Source: Ovis canadensis
Lineage: Eukaryota; Chordata; Mammalia; Artiodactyla; Bovidae
Length of the DNA: 64,000 bases
NCBI RefSeq assembly: GCF_042477335.2
Contig: NC_091245.1
Span: 85,598,501 to 85,662,500, forward strand
Direction of reading: 5' to 3'
In this document: piece after piece, positions 23,285-34,860 of the stretch
How positions within the stretch are numbered: the first letter of the stretch is position 1
How the letters are laid out: each line of letters begins with the position of its first letter
Made by a program: the position numbers and the translations under genes
The notes under the pieces: generated by a model
The model's database searches: none
What the model was told of the DNA's origin: nothing
The model's input: the letters and a program-made list of their open reading frames with translations, nothing else

Positions 23285-23645
23285 CAGATATTTGTGACCC
23301 CCTCACCATCCTCCAAATTCATATGTTGAAACTTAATGCCTCATGTGATGGCGCTAGGGAGTGAGGCTTTGCAGAAGTGCTTAGGTCATGAGAATGAAGC
23401 CCGCATGAATGGGATTAGTGCTCTTATGAAAGCAGTCCCACAGAGCTTCCTCATTCCTTTCCACCAACTGAGGACACACAGCACCTTCTGTGAACCAGAG
23501 AGCAGGTCATTACTAGATACCAAATCTGTCCGCACCTTCACCTTGAACTTTCCAACATCCAGAAGCATGAGCCATGCATTTCTAGGGTTTATAAGACACT
23601 TGGTCTACGGTATTTTGTTACAGCAGGCCAAAGAGACTACAGCAC
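23285..23645 (+). mobile_element. MaLR LTR (MLT1-like)
   Basis: TTCATATGTTGAAACTTAATG, TCATGAGAATGAAGC, ATGAATGGGATTAGTGCTC, a TGAGGACACACAGCACC section and GGTATTTTGTTACAGCAGGC give the consensus order of this LTR class. The 130-codon open stretch across it is a shadow. Confidence 0.8.
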
Positions 23646-23890
23646 TGGTCATCCAAGTGACCTTGTTAGGAAGGGGAGCTTGTGAAGCCAGCAGCTGTTC
23701 TACTATGGAGAAAACTCAAAACTGCTGAACCAGCTCTCTACTAAACAACCAAAAGGAAGAAAAACGAATCTCTAGTTTTGTTCTTCATCACCTGACCACC
23801 TCAGTTAAAATCATAAACCACTCCCAGAACCCCTGAGAAGCATTACACTGTTAAATTATTTTTCCAGAATATTCACCAACTTCTAGTATC

Positions 23891-25795
23891 AGTTCAGTTC
23901 AGTCACTCAGTCATGTCCGACTCTTTGCCACCCTATGGACTGTAGCACGCCAGGCTTCCCTGTCCATCACCAACTCCCAGAGCTTGCTCAAACTCATCCC
24001 CATCAAGTCAGTGATGCCATCCAACCATCTCATCCTCTGTCATCCCCTTCTCCTGCCTTCAAACTTTCCCAGCATCAGGGTTCGTTCCAAGGAGTCAGTT
24101 CTTTGTGTCAGGTGTCCAAAGTATTGGAACTTCAGCTTCAACATCAGTCATTCCAGTGAATATTCAGGACTGATGTCCTTTAGGATGGACTGGTTGGATC
24201 TCCTTGCAGTCCAAGGGACTCTCAAGAATCTTCTCCAACACTGTAGTTCAAAAGCATTAATTCCTCAGCGCTCAGCTTTCTTTATGGTCCAACTTTCACA
24301 TCTATACATGAGTACTGGAAAAACCATAGCTTTGACTACACAGACCTTTGTTGGCAAAGTAATGTCTCTGCTTTTTAATATGCTGTCTAGTTTGGTCATA
24401 GCTTTTCTTTCAAGAAGCAAGGGTCTTTTAATTTCATGGCTGCAGTCTCCATCTGCAGTGATTCTGGAGCCCAAGAAAATTAAGTCTGTAACTATTACCA
24501 TTGTTTCCCTATCTATTTGCCAGAAGTGATGGACTGTATGCCATGATCTTTGCTTTTTGAAAGTTGAGTTTTAAGCCAGCTTTTTCTCTCTCCTTTTTCA
24601 TTTTCATCAAGAGGCTCTTTAGTTCCTCTTCGCTTTCTGCCATAAGGGTAGTGTCATGTGCATACCTGAGGTTATCCATATTTCTCCCAGCAGTCCTGAT
24701 TCCAGCTTGCGGTTCATCCAGCCCAGCATGATGTACTCTACTTATAAGTTAAACAAGCAGGGTGACAATATACAGCCTTGATGTGCTCCTTTCCCAATTT
24801 GGAACCAGTCTGTTGTTCCATGTCCTGTTCTAACTGTTGCTTCTTGACCTGCATACAGATTTCTCAAGAGGCAGGTCGGGTCGTCTGGTATTCCCATCTC
24901 TTTCAGAATTTTCCAGTTTGTGGTGATCCACACAGTCAATGGCTTTTGTATAGTCAATAAAGCAGAACTATGTGTTTTCCTGGAATCCTCTGGCTTTTTC
25001 TGTGATCCAGTGGATGTTGGTAATTTGATCTCTGGTCCCTCTGCCTTTTCTAAATCCAGATTGAACATCTAGAAGTTCTCGGTTCATGCACTGTTGAAGC
25101 CTGTATTGGAAAATTTGAGGCATTACTTTGCTAGCGTGTGAGATGAGTACAACTGTGTGGTAGTTTGAGCATTCTATGGCATTGCCTTTCTTTGGGATTG
25201 GAATGAAAACTGACCTTTTCCAGTCCTGTGGCCACTGCTGAGTTTTCCCAATTTGCTGGCATATTGAGTGCAGCACTTTCACAGCATCATCTCTCAGGAT
25301 TTGAAATAGCTCAACTGGAATTCCATCACCTCCACTAGCTTTGTTCGTAGTGATCCTTTCTAAGGCCCACTTGACTTCACCTTCCAGGATGTCTGGCTCT
25401 AGGTGAGTGATCACACCATCACGATTATCTGGGTCGTGAAGATCTTTTTTGTACAGTTCTTCTGTGTATTCTTGCCACCTCTTCTTAATATCTACTGCTT
25501 CTGTTAGATCCATACCACTTCTGTCCTTTATTGAGCCCATCTTTGCATGAAATGTTCCCTTGGTATTTCTAATTTTCTTGAAGAGATTTCTAGTCTTTCC
25601 CATTCTATTGTTTTCCTCTATTTCTTTCCATTGATCACTTAGGAAGGCTTTCTTATCTCTCCTTGCTATTCTTTGAAACTCTGCATTGAGATGGCATATC
25701 TTTCCTGTTCTCCTTTGCCTTTCTCTTCTCTTCTTTTCACAGCTATTTGTAAGGCCTCTTCAGACAACCATTTTATTTTGCCTTTTTGGCCTTTC
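23891..25795 (-). mobile_element. BovB (RTE) LINE, 1.9 kb antisense
   Basis: The longest BovB copy in the window. The minus strand encodes, in pieces, MGKTRNLFKKIRNTKGTFH, KASGGDGIPVELFQ, FIPIPKKGNAIECSNY (reverse-transcriptase fingers and palm), QSGFRKGRGTRDQ and the MYRCESW C-terminal part. The RT frame is broken: 24968-25603 and 24742-25068 lie in different frames. The 3' tail is AACTGAACTGA on the minus strand at 23901-23891. The endonuclease domain is missing, so the copy is 5'-truncated. It lies in the same orientation as VAV3. Confidence 0.95.
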
Positions 25796-25804
25796 TTCTA
25801 GTAA

Positions 25805-25952
25805 ACTATATAATTTATTTTTATCTATTATCCACTGTCCCCACTACCATGTGAGTTCCACAAAGGCACAGACTTGTCTTTTTTTTCCACCACTGTACAT
25901 CCCCAGTAATTTGAACAATGCTCACCCTGCAGTAGGCCCTCAATAAAGATCT
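25805..25952 (+). repeat. L2 LINE 3' end
   Basis: CCATGTGAGTTCCACAAAGG, ACTGTACATCCCCAGTAATT and CAGTAGGCCCTCAATAAAG are the L2 terminal motifs. Confidence 0.75.
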
Positions 25953-26346
25953 GTTTTTTCAAATTTATTTTTAATTGGAGAATAACTGCTTTACAATGTT
26001 GTGCTGGTTTCTGCCATGCAACAACATGAATCAGCCGTAAGTATGCAGATGTCCCCTCTCTCATAAGTCTTCCTCCCACCCCACGCCCACACCCCAGCCC
26101 TCTCGTGTTAACACCGCCGCTGGTGTCACGGAGCACCAGGCTGCTTCCCTTGCGATTCCGCGGCTCTGTCCTCGCTGTCTGTTTTGCATAGGGTAGTGCC
26201 TATATGTCAGTGCTTTTCTCGCAGTTTGTCCTGCCCTCTTCTCCCCACGCCATGACCACAAGTCTGTCCTCTACGTCTGTGTCTATTCCTGCCCTGCAAA
26301 TAGGTTCATCAGTACCGTTTTTCTGGATTCCATATATATGTGTTAA
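25953..26346 (-). mobile_element. ruminant L1 3' UTR fragment, antisense
   Basis: Starts poly-T, then AATTGGAGAATAACTGCTTT and a CATGCAACAACATGAATCAG segment, ending TCCATATATATGTGTTA. It is collinear with 160-520 of this window. GC-rich part-way through. Confidence 0.85.
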
Positions 26347-26782
26347 GATCTGTCAAATGAATGAGTGTGGGGACCTGTGGGGCTTAATGGTGAGACTGTA
26401 GTAGCTAAAGAAGAGACGAGGAAAGAGGTTCTTGGAGAACTTCCCTATGAGGAGGACCAATGAAGAAAACGAGGGAAAATTAACTGGGGAAGATGGAGGT
26501 TTGGATAGAAAGACAGAGCTCTCAATAGGAAAAGATTTGAATGAGCAAGTTAGCCAATCCTGAAATGCTTGTGCTCAATTCTTAAAAATTTGAATGTGTT
26601 CATAGTAGGGTGGCCAGGATGGTGACAAATTTGGCAGCCATGTATATGACAAGGGGTTGAGAAATCTGAGTGGTTTATTGAGAAAGAAATATGGCAAGGA
26701 AGGGAACAAAGCACATGATATGAAAGGTTATCATGGTAGAGTAGGTATATAGTATATTTAACTTGGAGTAGCTTTGAAGAGA
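26347..26782. other. VAV3 intron, unclassified
   Basis: Purine-rich on the plus strand (26400-26530), no gene. Possibly an old L1-type remnant that I cannot place. Confidence 0.4.
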
Positions 26783-26985
26783 CAGGCTTCCTGGGTGGCA
26801 CTAGTGGCAAAGAATATGTCTGCCAATGCAGGAGGCACAAGCTCGAGCTCTGGGTCAGGAAGGAGGGCTCTGGAGAAGGGCATGACCACCCACTCCAGTA
26901 TTCTTGCCTTGAGAATTCCATGGACAGAGGAGCCTGTCGGGGGCTACAGTCCATAGGGTTTCAAGAGTCAAAGAGATAACTAATG
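26783..26985 (+). mobile_element. Bov-tA SINE
   Basis: GGCTTCCTGGGTGGCACTAG at the start; CCACTCCAGTATTCTTGCC and GGACAGAGGAGCCTGTCGG in the body. More diverged than its neighbours. Confidence 0.9.
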
Positions 26986-28075
26986 ATGGTAAATAGCTAC
27001 AAAAAGTCAAGTTTCTGGAACAAAATAGGCATTTTAGAAATTTTGTTCAAAAAATAATTAGCTGCTTTGTGTAGCTGTGGACATAAAGTCACCTGAGTAT
27101 AAGTGAAACCTGAAGATGACCTCTCAGAAATGTCACAAAAGATATTTGCTTTAAAAAGCCTCTACCAGAGTTGACATGAAGTCTGAGAAGCTTCAATCCT
27201 AGAATCCCCCTGCATTCCTCTGTTGTTGAGCTGTTAAGCTAGCATGTAACACCCAAGGGATATGTGTGGTAGAGTGTCTGGTACAAGTGGATTCTTAAAA
27301 TATTGACTTAAAGTTGTGAATGAAACAAAACCTTGACCAAGTTTGTATTCAACTTCTCATGCTATTAGGAAAGGCGAGAGTAGCAGAGTTAATACTGGCT
27401 CCCTTATGCAGATCTGGAATTCAGCAGGGAAAGCTGGACACTGGTCGTATATATGAGGCAAAAAAGAGCTCTCAGCATTGTTCCTCAAAGCTAGCCTAAT
27501 CCAAATTTTAGCGAGGGGGAAAAAAAAAAGAATTCTTCTCAGTTTACATTTGTTTTAGAGGAGAGAGAGACTAGAAAAACCAAAGCCTTGGGTCAGGCTG
27601 CCACATGAGGGTACCATAGTCAGTTGGGGAGAATTACACACAGTAAGAGCAGTTTTAACTTTGGAAAATAAGGTTTATAGAAAGAATGGTATACCAAATG
27701 AGACATGTTAAAACATATAGGCTGCTTTTTGAGCTTTGAAACATATCTTTGAAAAAAGATAGCATTGAGTGAGGTTACTTGTATCTGTAGAATTTCAGTC
27801 TGTAAGCCATAGATTTCTGAAGTGACCCTGGGTCCTGGCTACTAACTGTTAAAGCTATCAGGTTCAGGATAAAAATGCCTTACAGTAGCTAGTAAAGCTC
27901 CTGATATAAGTAAATAAAAAAGGGAAGCCCAACATGACCAAATAATGAAGATGTGCGGCTGTAGTTGATCAGTTGCCCAAGAACAGTAAATTCTGTGGAT
28001 GTGATAGACATCCTAAGGAAAAGAATACAGAAAATGTCAGCAATATGCTGGAACCACCTTAGCCCAGGAAAAAAG
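26986..28075. other. VAV3 intron, no recognised feature
   Basis: About 1.1 kb, AT-rich, with one A-run at 27521-27530. Nothing gene-like. Confidence 0.5.
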
Positions 28076-28079
28076 TGTG

Positions 28080-28230
28080 TAATTTACACTTCCCATGTGC
28101 CAGACATTGTTCTAAGTACCTCACATATTTAACGCTCTTAAAGCACATAATGCAAACATTACCTATGTTGAGATACTATGATACAGAGTTGCAGGATGAG
28201 ATAAACTAGGGAAACTTGTCACTTTGCTAT
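28080..28230 (+). repeat. MIR SINE
   Basis: CCATGTGCCAGACATTGTTC, TAAGTACCTCACATATTTAA and AGAGTTGCAGGATGAGATAA fit MIR. Confidence 0.6.
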
Positions 28231-28690
28231 ATCATATAAGCAGCACTTCTGGTACATTTATTTAACCAATGAAACCCTCCTTGGATGCTTCTCATGGGGC
28301 TGGCAGTTCATGAAACACTAGGTTGGAGACATTAATATATGTGAAAGGTATTTGAATAACATAGTATTCTGTTAAAAATTAAATTATTAAATATCAGAAT
28401 TACTAAGTTCTTATTCTGTATCAAGTATATTTTATAATATTTCAGACAATCACTCATGTAGGTTATTGGGGAAACTTTCATTGGCTAGAAGTACCCTCTC
28501 TCAGGAAGACCATGCATTTCACTGTAGGAAAGTTATAAGCCATTGAATACACTTTGTTGTATTAAGGTAATGTTTCCCTTCTAATTCCCTATCCACTGAC
28601 TACCTGTCTACCCTAATAGTGCACAGTCTTCTGATAACTCCAACAGAAAAAGAAAAAGATGGAAAAATTTGGAGAAAAATTTAAAATTAG
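28231..28690. other. VAV3 intron, no recognised feature
   Basis: AT-rich and unremarkable. Confidence 0.5.
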
Positions 28691-29150
28691 TACTGTGAGA
28701 TTATAGTGAGTTGAAGGGCGGCTCACCCCCACCCATCCCCCATCCCTCCACTGCCCTCAACCCTTGCAAAAGTTATGTCCACCTAAAACCTGTGAATGTG
28801 ATCTTATTTGGAAAATAAGATATAAATTTTGCAGATATAAATTAAGGATCTCAAGATGAAATCATCCTGTGTTAGGATGAGCTGTAAATGAAATAACTTT
28901 CTTTATAAAAGAAGAGAAAAGGAGATGACACACAGAGGAAAAGGTGATGTGAAGACAAGGCAGAGATTGGGAGTGCTGTCTATAAACCAAGGGACACCAA
29001 GGACTGCCAGCAGCCATCCAGAAACTAGAAGGGAGGCATGCAGTGAATTGTCCCTCAGAGACTCCGGCAGGAACCAACCCTGCCAACATTTTGATTTCAG
29101 ACTTATGGCCTCCAAAACAGTAAGAGTAAATTTCTGTCAATATTAATCCC
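28691..29150 (+). mobile_element. MaLR LTR (MLT1-like)
   Basis: GTGATCTTATTTGGAAAATAA, GGATCTCAAGATGAAATCAT, GGTGATGTGAAGACAAGGCA, AGGAACCAACCCTGCCAACA and TTCAGACTTATGGCCTCCAA follow the LTR consensus order. A decayed solo LTR; the left boundary is approximate. Confidence 0.78.
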
Positions 29151-30265
29151 CTCAATTTATGATAATTTTTATGGCAGTTCAAGAGGCTATTTTATGAGAT
29201 TAAAACAGATATTTAAATTACCAGCACAAAATTAGATTAAATCAAAGTCACATCCCTAATGACCAACGAAAAAGAAGATGAAAGACTGAGGATAAAATTA
29301 GGAGATCAGAATATGAGTGGATAAATATGGGTATGTTGAACTACAAGGGCAAGAAGTTAAAAACTCAGTGGATATTTGAGGAGTTTGTATAAAGGAGATA
29401 AATATTATCCACTATTAACACTGTGACCAAACTAATAAATAAGCTAAGATATTATCAGGATATTTAAAGAATTATCAGGAATAAGCAAGTTATGTTACAG
29501 AGAGTTAAATATGAATGATACAAATTCTCCAAGTTTCTAAAACACTGGCTAAAATGAAGTTTAAGCCCCTTGTCAGATGGCTAATAGAATCACAGAGCTA
29601 CCCGTGTGAAAGGAAAGCAGCCGCACTAGGAAGAAGCAGGCTTGGCTCTGGCTTTTACTTTTTCCTGCAAGGTCACTTGTACGGTCCCAAAGACCCAGGA
29701 AGCCTTTGTCAATTTTTGAAGAATTGCTATAACATTTGTCATAGCTTCAAAACGATCAAGCTGTTCTATATTTGTTTTCAAACCCACTCATCTTTCCCTG
29801 TTTTTTCAAATAACATAGTGCTTTAATACCTGCTATGTTTCCCAAAGACCTTAGGCTCTGACTTCACTCACTTAGCCCTTCCTAAACATGTGTTTTATGA
29901 GAGGCGCTGTGCAAAGTGCAATTTGAGAATAAGAAGCAAAGGAACCTGGTTTCCAAGGCTTTAGGGAGTAATACACTTGAAGAAATTGCTAAACCTATAT
30001 AAAAACAATACTATTAATATATATTCTATGGAAACTGTGAGATGAAGTATGAATGATTCATAACTCTTATCTTCAACCCCAACCACTCTTCTTAGTATCA
30101 GCTGCCTACTGAACCACTGAGTATGCACAGATACTAAAAATTTGTACAAAATGAATATAGTACCTTCTCCTTTGTATGTGTTATATCCCTTTTGTTTCTT
30201 GATCAGGCCATCGTTTCACCATTTGGGTCATCGAAGGCAGATACTTGTATATCACACATGTCCTA
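29151..30265. other. VAV3 intron, no recognised feature
   Basis: About 1.1 kb, AT-rich. A 103-codon open stretch at 29515-29826 has no recognisable domain. Confidence 0.5.
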
Positions 30266-30588
30266 TTTCTACCTCAATTCCTTTATCCAGTCAATTCAGT
30301 CTCCAGATTATATCTAAATCAGCCCATTGTCTTACTCTACTGTCTGTGTTCAACTTTTGTCCAGACCTCCATCATCCCTCCCCTGGACATCTGTGGAATT
30401 TTCCTCACGCCTTTCTCTGTCCATGCCTCTCTCCAAGCCATTCTCACAGAGTAGGCAGTGACCTTTCAAAACAATGTAAATCAGTCCATATCATTTTCTG
30501 CTTATAATGCTCCACTACATTTCCACTGTATATATGAGAATCCACTCACTATGTTCTAAACATTTGGCCCCCTTCTAATTCTTTAAAT

Positions 30589-30861
30589 CGGAGAAGGCAA
30601 TGGCACCCCACTCCAGCACTCTTGCCTGGAAAATCCCATGGACAGAGGAGCCTGGTAGGCTGCAGTCCATGGGGTGGCAGAGTCGGACACGACTGAGCGA
30701 CTTCACTTTCACTTTTCACTTTCATGCATTGGAGAAGGAAATGGCAACCCACTCCAGTGTTCTTGCCTGGAGAATCCCAGGGACCGGGGAGCCTGGTAGG
30801 CTGCCCTCTATGGGGTCGCACAGGGTCAGACACTACTGAAGCGACTTAGCAGCAGCAGCAA
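30589..30861 (+). mobile_element. Bov-A2 type SINE dimer
   Basis: Two BovA units in tandem, each starting GGAGAAGGCAATGGC or GGAGAAGGAAATGGC, joined by a CACTTTCACTTTTCACTTTC linker. Ends AGCAGCAGCAGCAAC. Confidence 0.93.
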
Positions 30862-31079
30862 CTCTTCAAATGTGTCAAGTTATTTCCTGTTAATGTCCTT
30901 CACACAAACTGCTTCTTCACTCTGGTGTTTCCCTGCCCTTCAGTAACCCACATCCTGCCAACTGTCTGTAGATGTTGTAAATGTCACCTAGATGCCACTT
31001 CTTCAAAATGACCTTCCAGGTTAAACAGGTCCTCTTGCTGTACCCGTTCACCTGTGCATCTGCTTCACGACTTAGGAGA

Positions 31080-31270
31080 ATTTGGTGGCTCAGATGGTGA
31101 AGGATCTGCCTGCAATGCAGGGAGACTGGGGTTTGATCCCTTGGTAGGGAAGATCCCCTGGAGAAGAGAATGGCAACCCACTCCAGTATTCTTGCAGGGA
31201 GAATTCCATGGGGCCTGGCAGGCTACAGTTCTTGACGTCGCAAAGAGTAAGACACAGCTGAGCCACTAAC
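31080..31270 (+). mobile_element. Bov-tA SINE
   Basis: TTTGGTGGCTCAGATGGTGA, GGTTTGATCCCTTGG and TGGCAACCCACTCCAGTATT. Confidence 0.92.
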
Positions 31271-31307
31271 ACATACACACATGAAGTTATTTGTTTTATG
31301 TTTGTTT

Positions 31308-31518
31308 GGTGGCACTAATGGTAAAGAACCCATTTGCCAATGCAGGAGACTTAGAGAGACACAGGTTTAATCCCTAGGTTAGGAAGATGCCCTGGAGGGA
31401 GGGCATGGCAACCCACTCCAGTATTGTTGCCTGGAAAATCCCAAGGACAGAGGAGCCTGGCAGGGTGTCCATAGTGTTGCACAGAGTCAGACACAACTGA
31501 AGTGACTTAGCAGCAGCG
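31308..31518 (+). mobile_element. Bov-tA SINE
   Basis: GGTGGCACTAATGGTAAAG head, GGCATGGCAACCCACTCCAG body, and a CTGAAGTGACTTAGCAGCAG end. Confidence 0.92.
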
Positions 31519-31839
31519 CTGTCTATCTTATTCACTCTTATATTCAGCATCCAGAACAGAACTTGGAACATAGTGTTGAATAAATATTTGTTGACTAAAA
31601 GAACGAACGAATGAATAAGTAAATACAATATGGTCACAGGTAAAGAGATGGTTTCAAGTACAATGTACTCAGTACTCTACACATCCTAAAATCAGTGCAC
31701 CAAGCTCCCCCTGCTCCTGGAGCAAGCGGAAGAGGAGAATGCTGACATTTTCCTCCAATTCTGTTAGTTCTCTTCAGCTAAAGGCACCATCTCTAAATTT
31801 TATTACTTCTGAAATAATTCAGATGTAAAAACTGCAGTA

Positions 31840-32720
31840 ATAGTACAAAGAATTCTAATTTTGTTTCACTCAAACTCCTCAAGTGTTAATATTTTACATT
31901 TGTTTTATCAAGCTCTTTAGTTTTCCTGAACTATTTTATAATATGTTCCAGACGTAATGCCTTTTATCTCTAAATATTTCACTGCTGTTGTTTAATTGCC
32001 AAGTCCTGTCCGACTCTTTTAGCAAGGCTCCTCTGTCCATGGGATTTCCTAGGCAAGAATACTGGAGTTGGTTGCCATTTCCTTCTCCAGGGGATCTTCC
32101 CAACTCAGAGTTTGAATCCATGTCTCTTGAGTCTCCTGTATTGGCAGGCGAATTCTTTACCTGCTGAGTCTCTGGGGAAGACAATTTCAGCATGTCCTTC
32201 CTAAAATCAAAGGGATTTTCTTCTCACACATTAACAGTACAATTATCAAAAACAAAAAATGACTAATCTAGAAACATTCAACATGTGTGAATTGTCCCAT
32301 ATGTGTCCTTTATAGTAAAAAAGGAAAATCATTCCAGGTACAAGACTCAACCTGTTGTGTCTAGCTGCCATGTTTCATTAGTCTCCTTCATTCTAAACCA
32401 ATTCTGCCCTCTTTCTCTTTCATGCCACCGATATTTTTGAAGCGTAGAGGCCAATTATTTTGTAGAATGTCATTGAATTTGGGTTTGTTTGATGTTTCCT
32501 CATGATCAGATTCCAATTGTGGGCCCTGGAGGGCAGGAATACCACCAAACTGGTGTTGCAGCCTTCTCAAGAGCATCACATTAGGAGGCACATGATATCA
32601 AGCTGTCCCATCATTGGTGATGCTATTTTTGATCACTTTTATGGTTTTTCTACTGTCCCTTTTGTAATTAACAAGTTCTGTGATGAAAAGCTTTGAGATC
32701 ATGTAAATATAGTGGTAACC
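31840..32720 (+). repeat. old L1M LINE 3' end, split by Bov-tA
   Basis: CAGTACAATTATCAAAAAC, TTATTTTGTAGAATGTCATTG, GTTTGATGTTTCCTCATGAT and AGGAGGCACATGATATCAAG match the 3' region of ancient L1M elements as I recall it. A Bov-tA interrupts it at 31984-32180. Confidence 0.6.
31984..32180 (-). mobile_element. Bov-tA SINE
   Basis: TTAATTGCCAAGTCCTGTCC at the start, TCCATGGGATTTCCTAGGCA and GCAAGAATACTGGAGTTGG in the body. About 20 bp are missing after the GACTCTTT block. Confidence 0.92.
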
Positions 32721-32944
32721 AACAATTTTTTTAAACAATAACCAACTCTGTGGCCCAACTAATCTTCCATTTACTTGGGAAAATACCTAAGGTCTATTAA
32801 TAAGTTATGAAATAGCTAATTGTGCAACTTTCCCAAGTATAATGGTCCATTACCATTCTACCTTACCTCCTTTTTTCATGTGTACAAAGAAAGAAACCTA
32901 GGAGCTGCTTTTGAAAGAACATAATAAAATGTCTAATCTCATTC

Positions 32945-33040
32945 TTTATTCATCAGATGAGAAAGCTGGGGCCCAGACAGGCTAACTGACTCGCCTAAGG
33001 TCAGACAGCTTACTCAGTAGCAGCCCTGAAAATAATTAAG
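32945..33040 (+). repeat. MIR SINE
   Basis: CAGATGAGAAAGCTGGGGCC and CTCGCCTAAGGTCAGACAGC, the MIR core. Confidence 0.75.
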
Positions 33041-33536
33041 TGCTCACTGTAGAGCAAGAAAGGCAAAAGTCAACTCAGTATATACGAGCCCTAAGGGTAC
33101 ACCTGCAGCAGTCTAAGGCAGTTTTTCTGTGACCATTTTTGGAAAGTAATGAGATTCTTACAGAGATTCACAGGACAGGGCAGAACATCTTCCATGGGGC
33201 CACTGCATGAGGGGTCTCTAGGGAAGTACAAGAGCTCACTGCTGTGCCCGAGTTCTCTTCGTTCTCTTTCTTCCTCTCTCCATCTCTAGCAGAAACACTC
33301 AAGTCATTGCAAAGGCAGAAACTATCTCACAGTCCTGGGACAGAGCATTGCCTACTCCTCACCTAGAAATGCTATAGGCTCCTTGTTCAATACTCTGGAT
33401 ATCTGTTTAATTCTAAGTAGTATCTTTATATATGTTATTTTGAAATTACATGAGGTAGGCCTGTCATAGTCTTACCATATTTTACACATTTGAGAATAGT
33501 TTTTAATTTGCCTAAGAACAGTCTAACCTAGGGTCT
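33041..33536. other. VAV3 intron, possible MIR at the end
   Basis: Mostly unique. 33415-33530 (ACATGAGGTAGGCCTGTCAT, ATTTTACACATTTGAGAATAG) is a likely MIR remnant. Confidence 0.5.
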
Positions 33537-33756
33537 TCTGAGATGGCACTAGTGGTAAAGAACCTGGCTGCCAAGGTAGGAGAGATAAGGGACATGAGTT
33601 TGAGGCCTGGGTCAGGAAGATCCCCTATAGGAGGGCATGGCAACCCACTCCAGTATTCTTGCCTGAAAAATCCCATGGACAGAGGAGCCTGGCGGGCTAT
33701 AGTCTATAGGGTTGCCAAGAGTCAGATATAACTGAAGCAACTTAGCAGACATGCCT
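33537..33756 (+). mobile_element. Bov-tA SINE
   Basis: GAGATGGCACTAGTGGTAAAG head, CAACCCACTCCAGTATTCTTGCC body, and an ACTGAAGCAACTTAGCAGAC end. Confidence 0.92.
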
Positions 33757-34384
33757 GCATTCTAACCTAGGCTAATACAGAAGCAAGCAGCCTCTTCTAC
33801 AATGCCCCGGGTCTTTCTTTTCCAAGGTGACTATGCATTTAAAAGAAAAATAATAATAAGTAGCAGGCACCGGGAGCTAGAACTCCAATCTTACCCAGAA
33901 CACAGGTGGTCCTTGTGGCTTGTCTGCTCTGCCTTCTCCATTACTCAGAAGGAATGGAGACACCATGCCCTGTCCAAGCCAATGTCCCCCAGTATTTACT
34001 ACTTCTTCATAAAAGTTATTCTGAGATGATATTTAGCAGTACACCCAAAGCTATGAACCAGAGGTAATGACTCTAAAGTCATCCTACACAAACTTTCTAT
34101 ACAGAGTATGTAGAGTTTCCTCTTTACCACTTCTTGAGAGGCACATGCATAAAAAAAGAAGCAATGCTTTAATTAAGAGTCAACCTTTAATCAGGACTTG
34201 GCATAAAATGAGCAAGGGATATTTTAAAAAATCATAAAAACAAAAGATGTAAGTTGCTATGAGCTAAAACTAGTAATTCAGCTATTAGAAATACAGGGAA
34301 ATGTTTGCTGTGTTAGAAGAGGAGGGACAAGTAGGCCTAGCAGCAGCCACAGTGGAAGTGGCAGAATCAGTAGGAGCTCAGCTG
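33757..34384. other. VAV3 intron, no recognised feature
   Basis: No gene or named repeat seen. Confidence 0.5.
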
Positions 34385-34540
34385 ACTGCTGTTGTGTGTT
34401 TACCATGTTATCAGCACTCTGCTCCACACTGTAGGTACAGCACCTCCTTTAATCCTCAGAATGGTCTCAGTGTTCTTCTCATTCCATACAAAGTTAGCAT
34501 CAAGCAAATAAAACACTGGGAGAATATAAATCTAATCTAA
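34385..34540 (+). repeat. possible MIR remnant
   Basis: TTATCAGCACTCTGCTCCAC and CCTTTAATCCTCAGAATGG resemble MIR; diverged. Confidence 0.45.
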
Positions 34541-34714
34541 GATTATAATCCCACTCTACGGTAACAACTGAATAATCCTGGAGTGTAAGATCTTGGAGAC
34601 CGTTGAGAAATTATTGCTGACTGATGCACCAACTCATGCCCTCACTTATTTCTGGTCACTTTGGGAGTGAGATCTTTGCTTCTCTTCCTATATAGAAACA
34701 GACTCCTAACCAGA

Positions 34715-34860
34715 CTTGTCAGAGCCTCCTCACTAAAGTATAAGCTCCACAAGGTCAGGGACTTTGTATTCTCGACTACTATTTCCCGTACCTAGAACAC
34801 TGCCTTGTCTGTGGTAGGTAATTATTATATGTTGAAGGAATGAATAACTGAATAATACAT
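34715..34860 (+). repeat. L2 LINE 3' end
   Basis: AAGCTCCACAAGGTCAGGGAC, TTTCCCGTACCTAGAACACTGCC and GTTGAAGGAATGAATAACTGA are the L2 terminal segment. Confidence 0.85.

Larger units (their letters stand above)
30268..31620 (+). repeat. L2 LINE split by several Bov SINEs
   Basis: Three L2 pieces lie in collinear order: 30268-30588, 30862-31075 (GCTTCTTCACTCTGGTGTTTCC) and the 3' end 31520-31620 (GCATCCAGAACAGAACTTGG, GAATAAATATTTGTTGACTA). SINEs at 30589-30861, 31080-31270 and 31308-31518 separate them. Confidence 0.7.

Noticed and set aside
23336..23728. A 130-codon plus-strand frame as a small gene
   Set aside because: It lies across an MLT1-like LTR and has no recognisable domain or codon signal.
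23984..24529. A 181-codon plus-strand frame
   Set aside because: It is the antisense shadow of the BovB copy at 23891-25795.
24968..25603. A 211-codon minus-strand open frame as a gene
   Set aside because: Also BovB reverse transcriptase, with the continuing part in a different frame.
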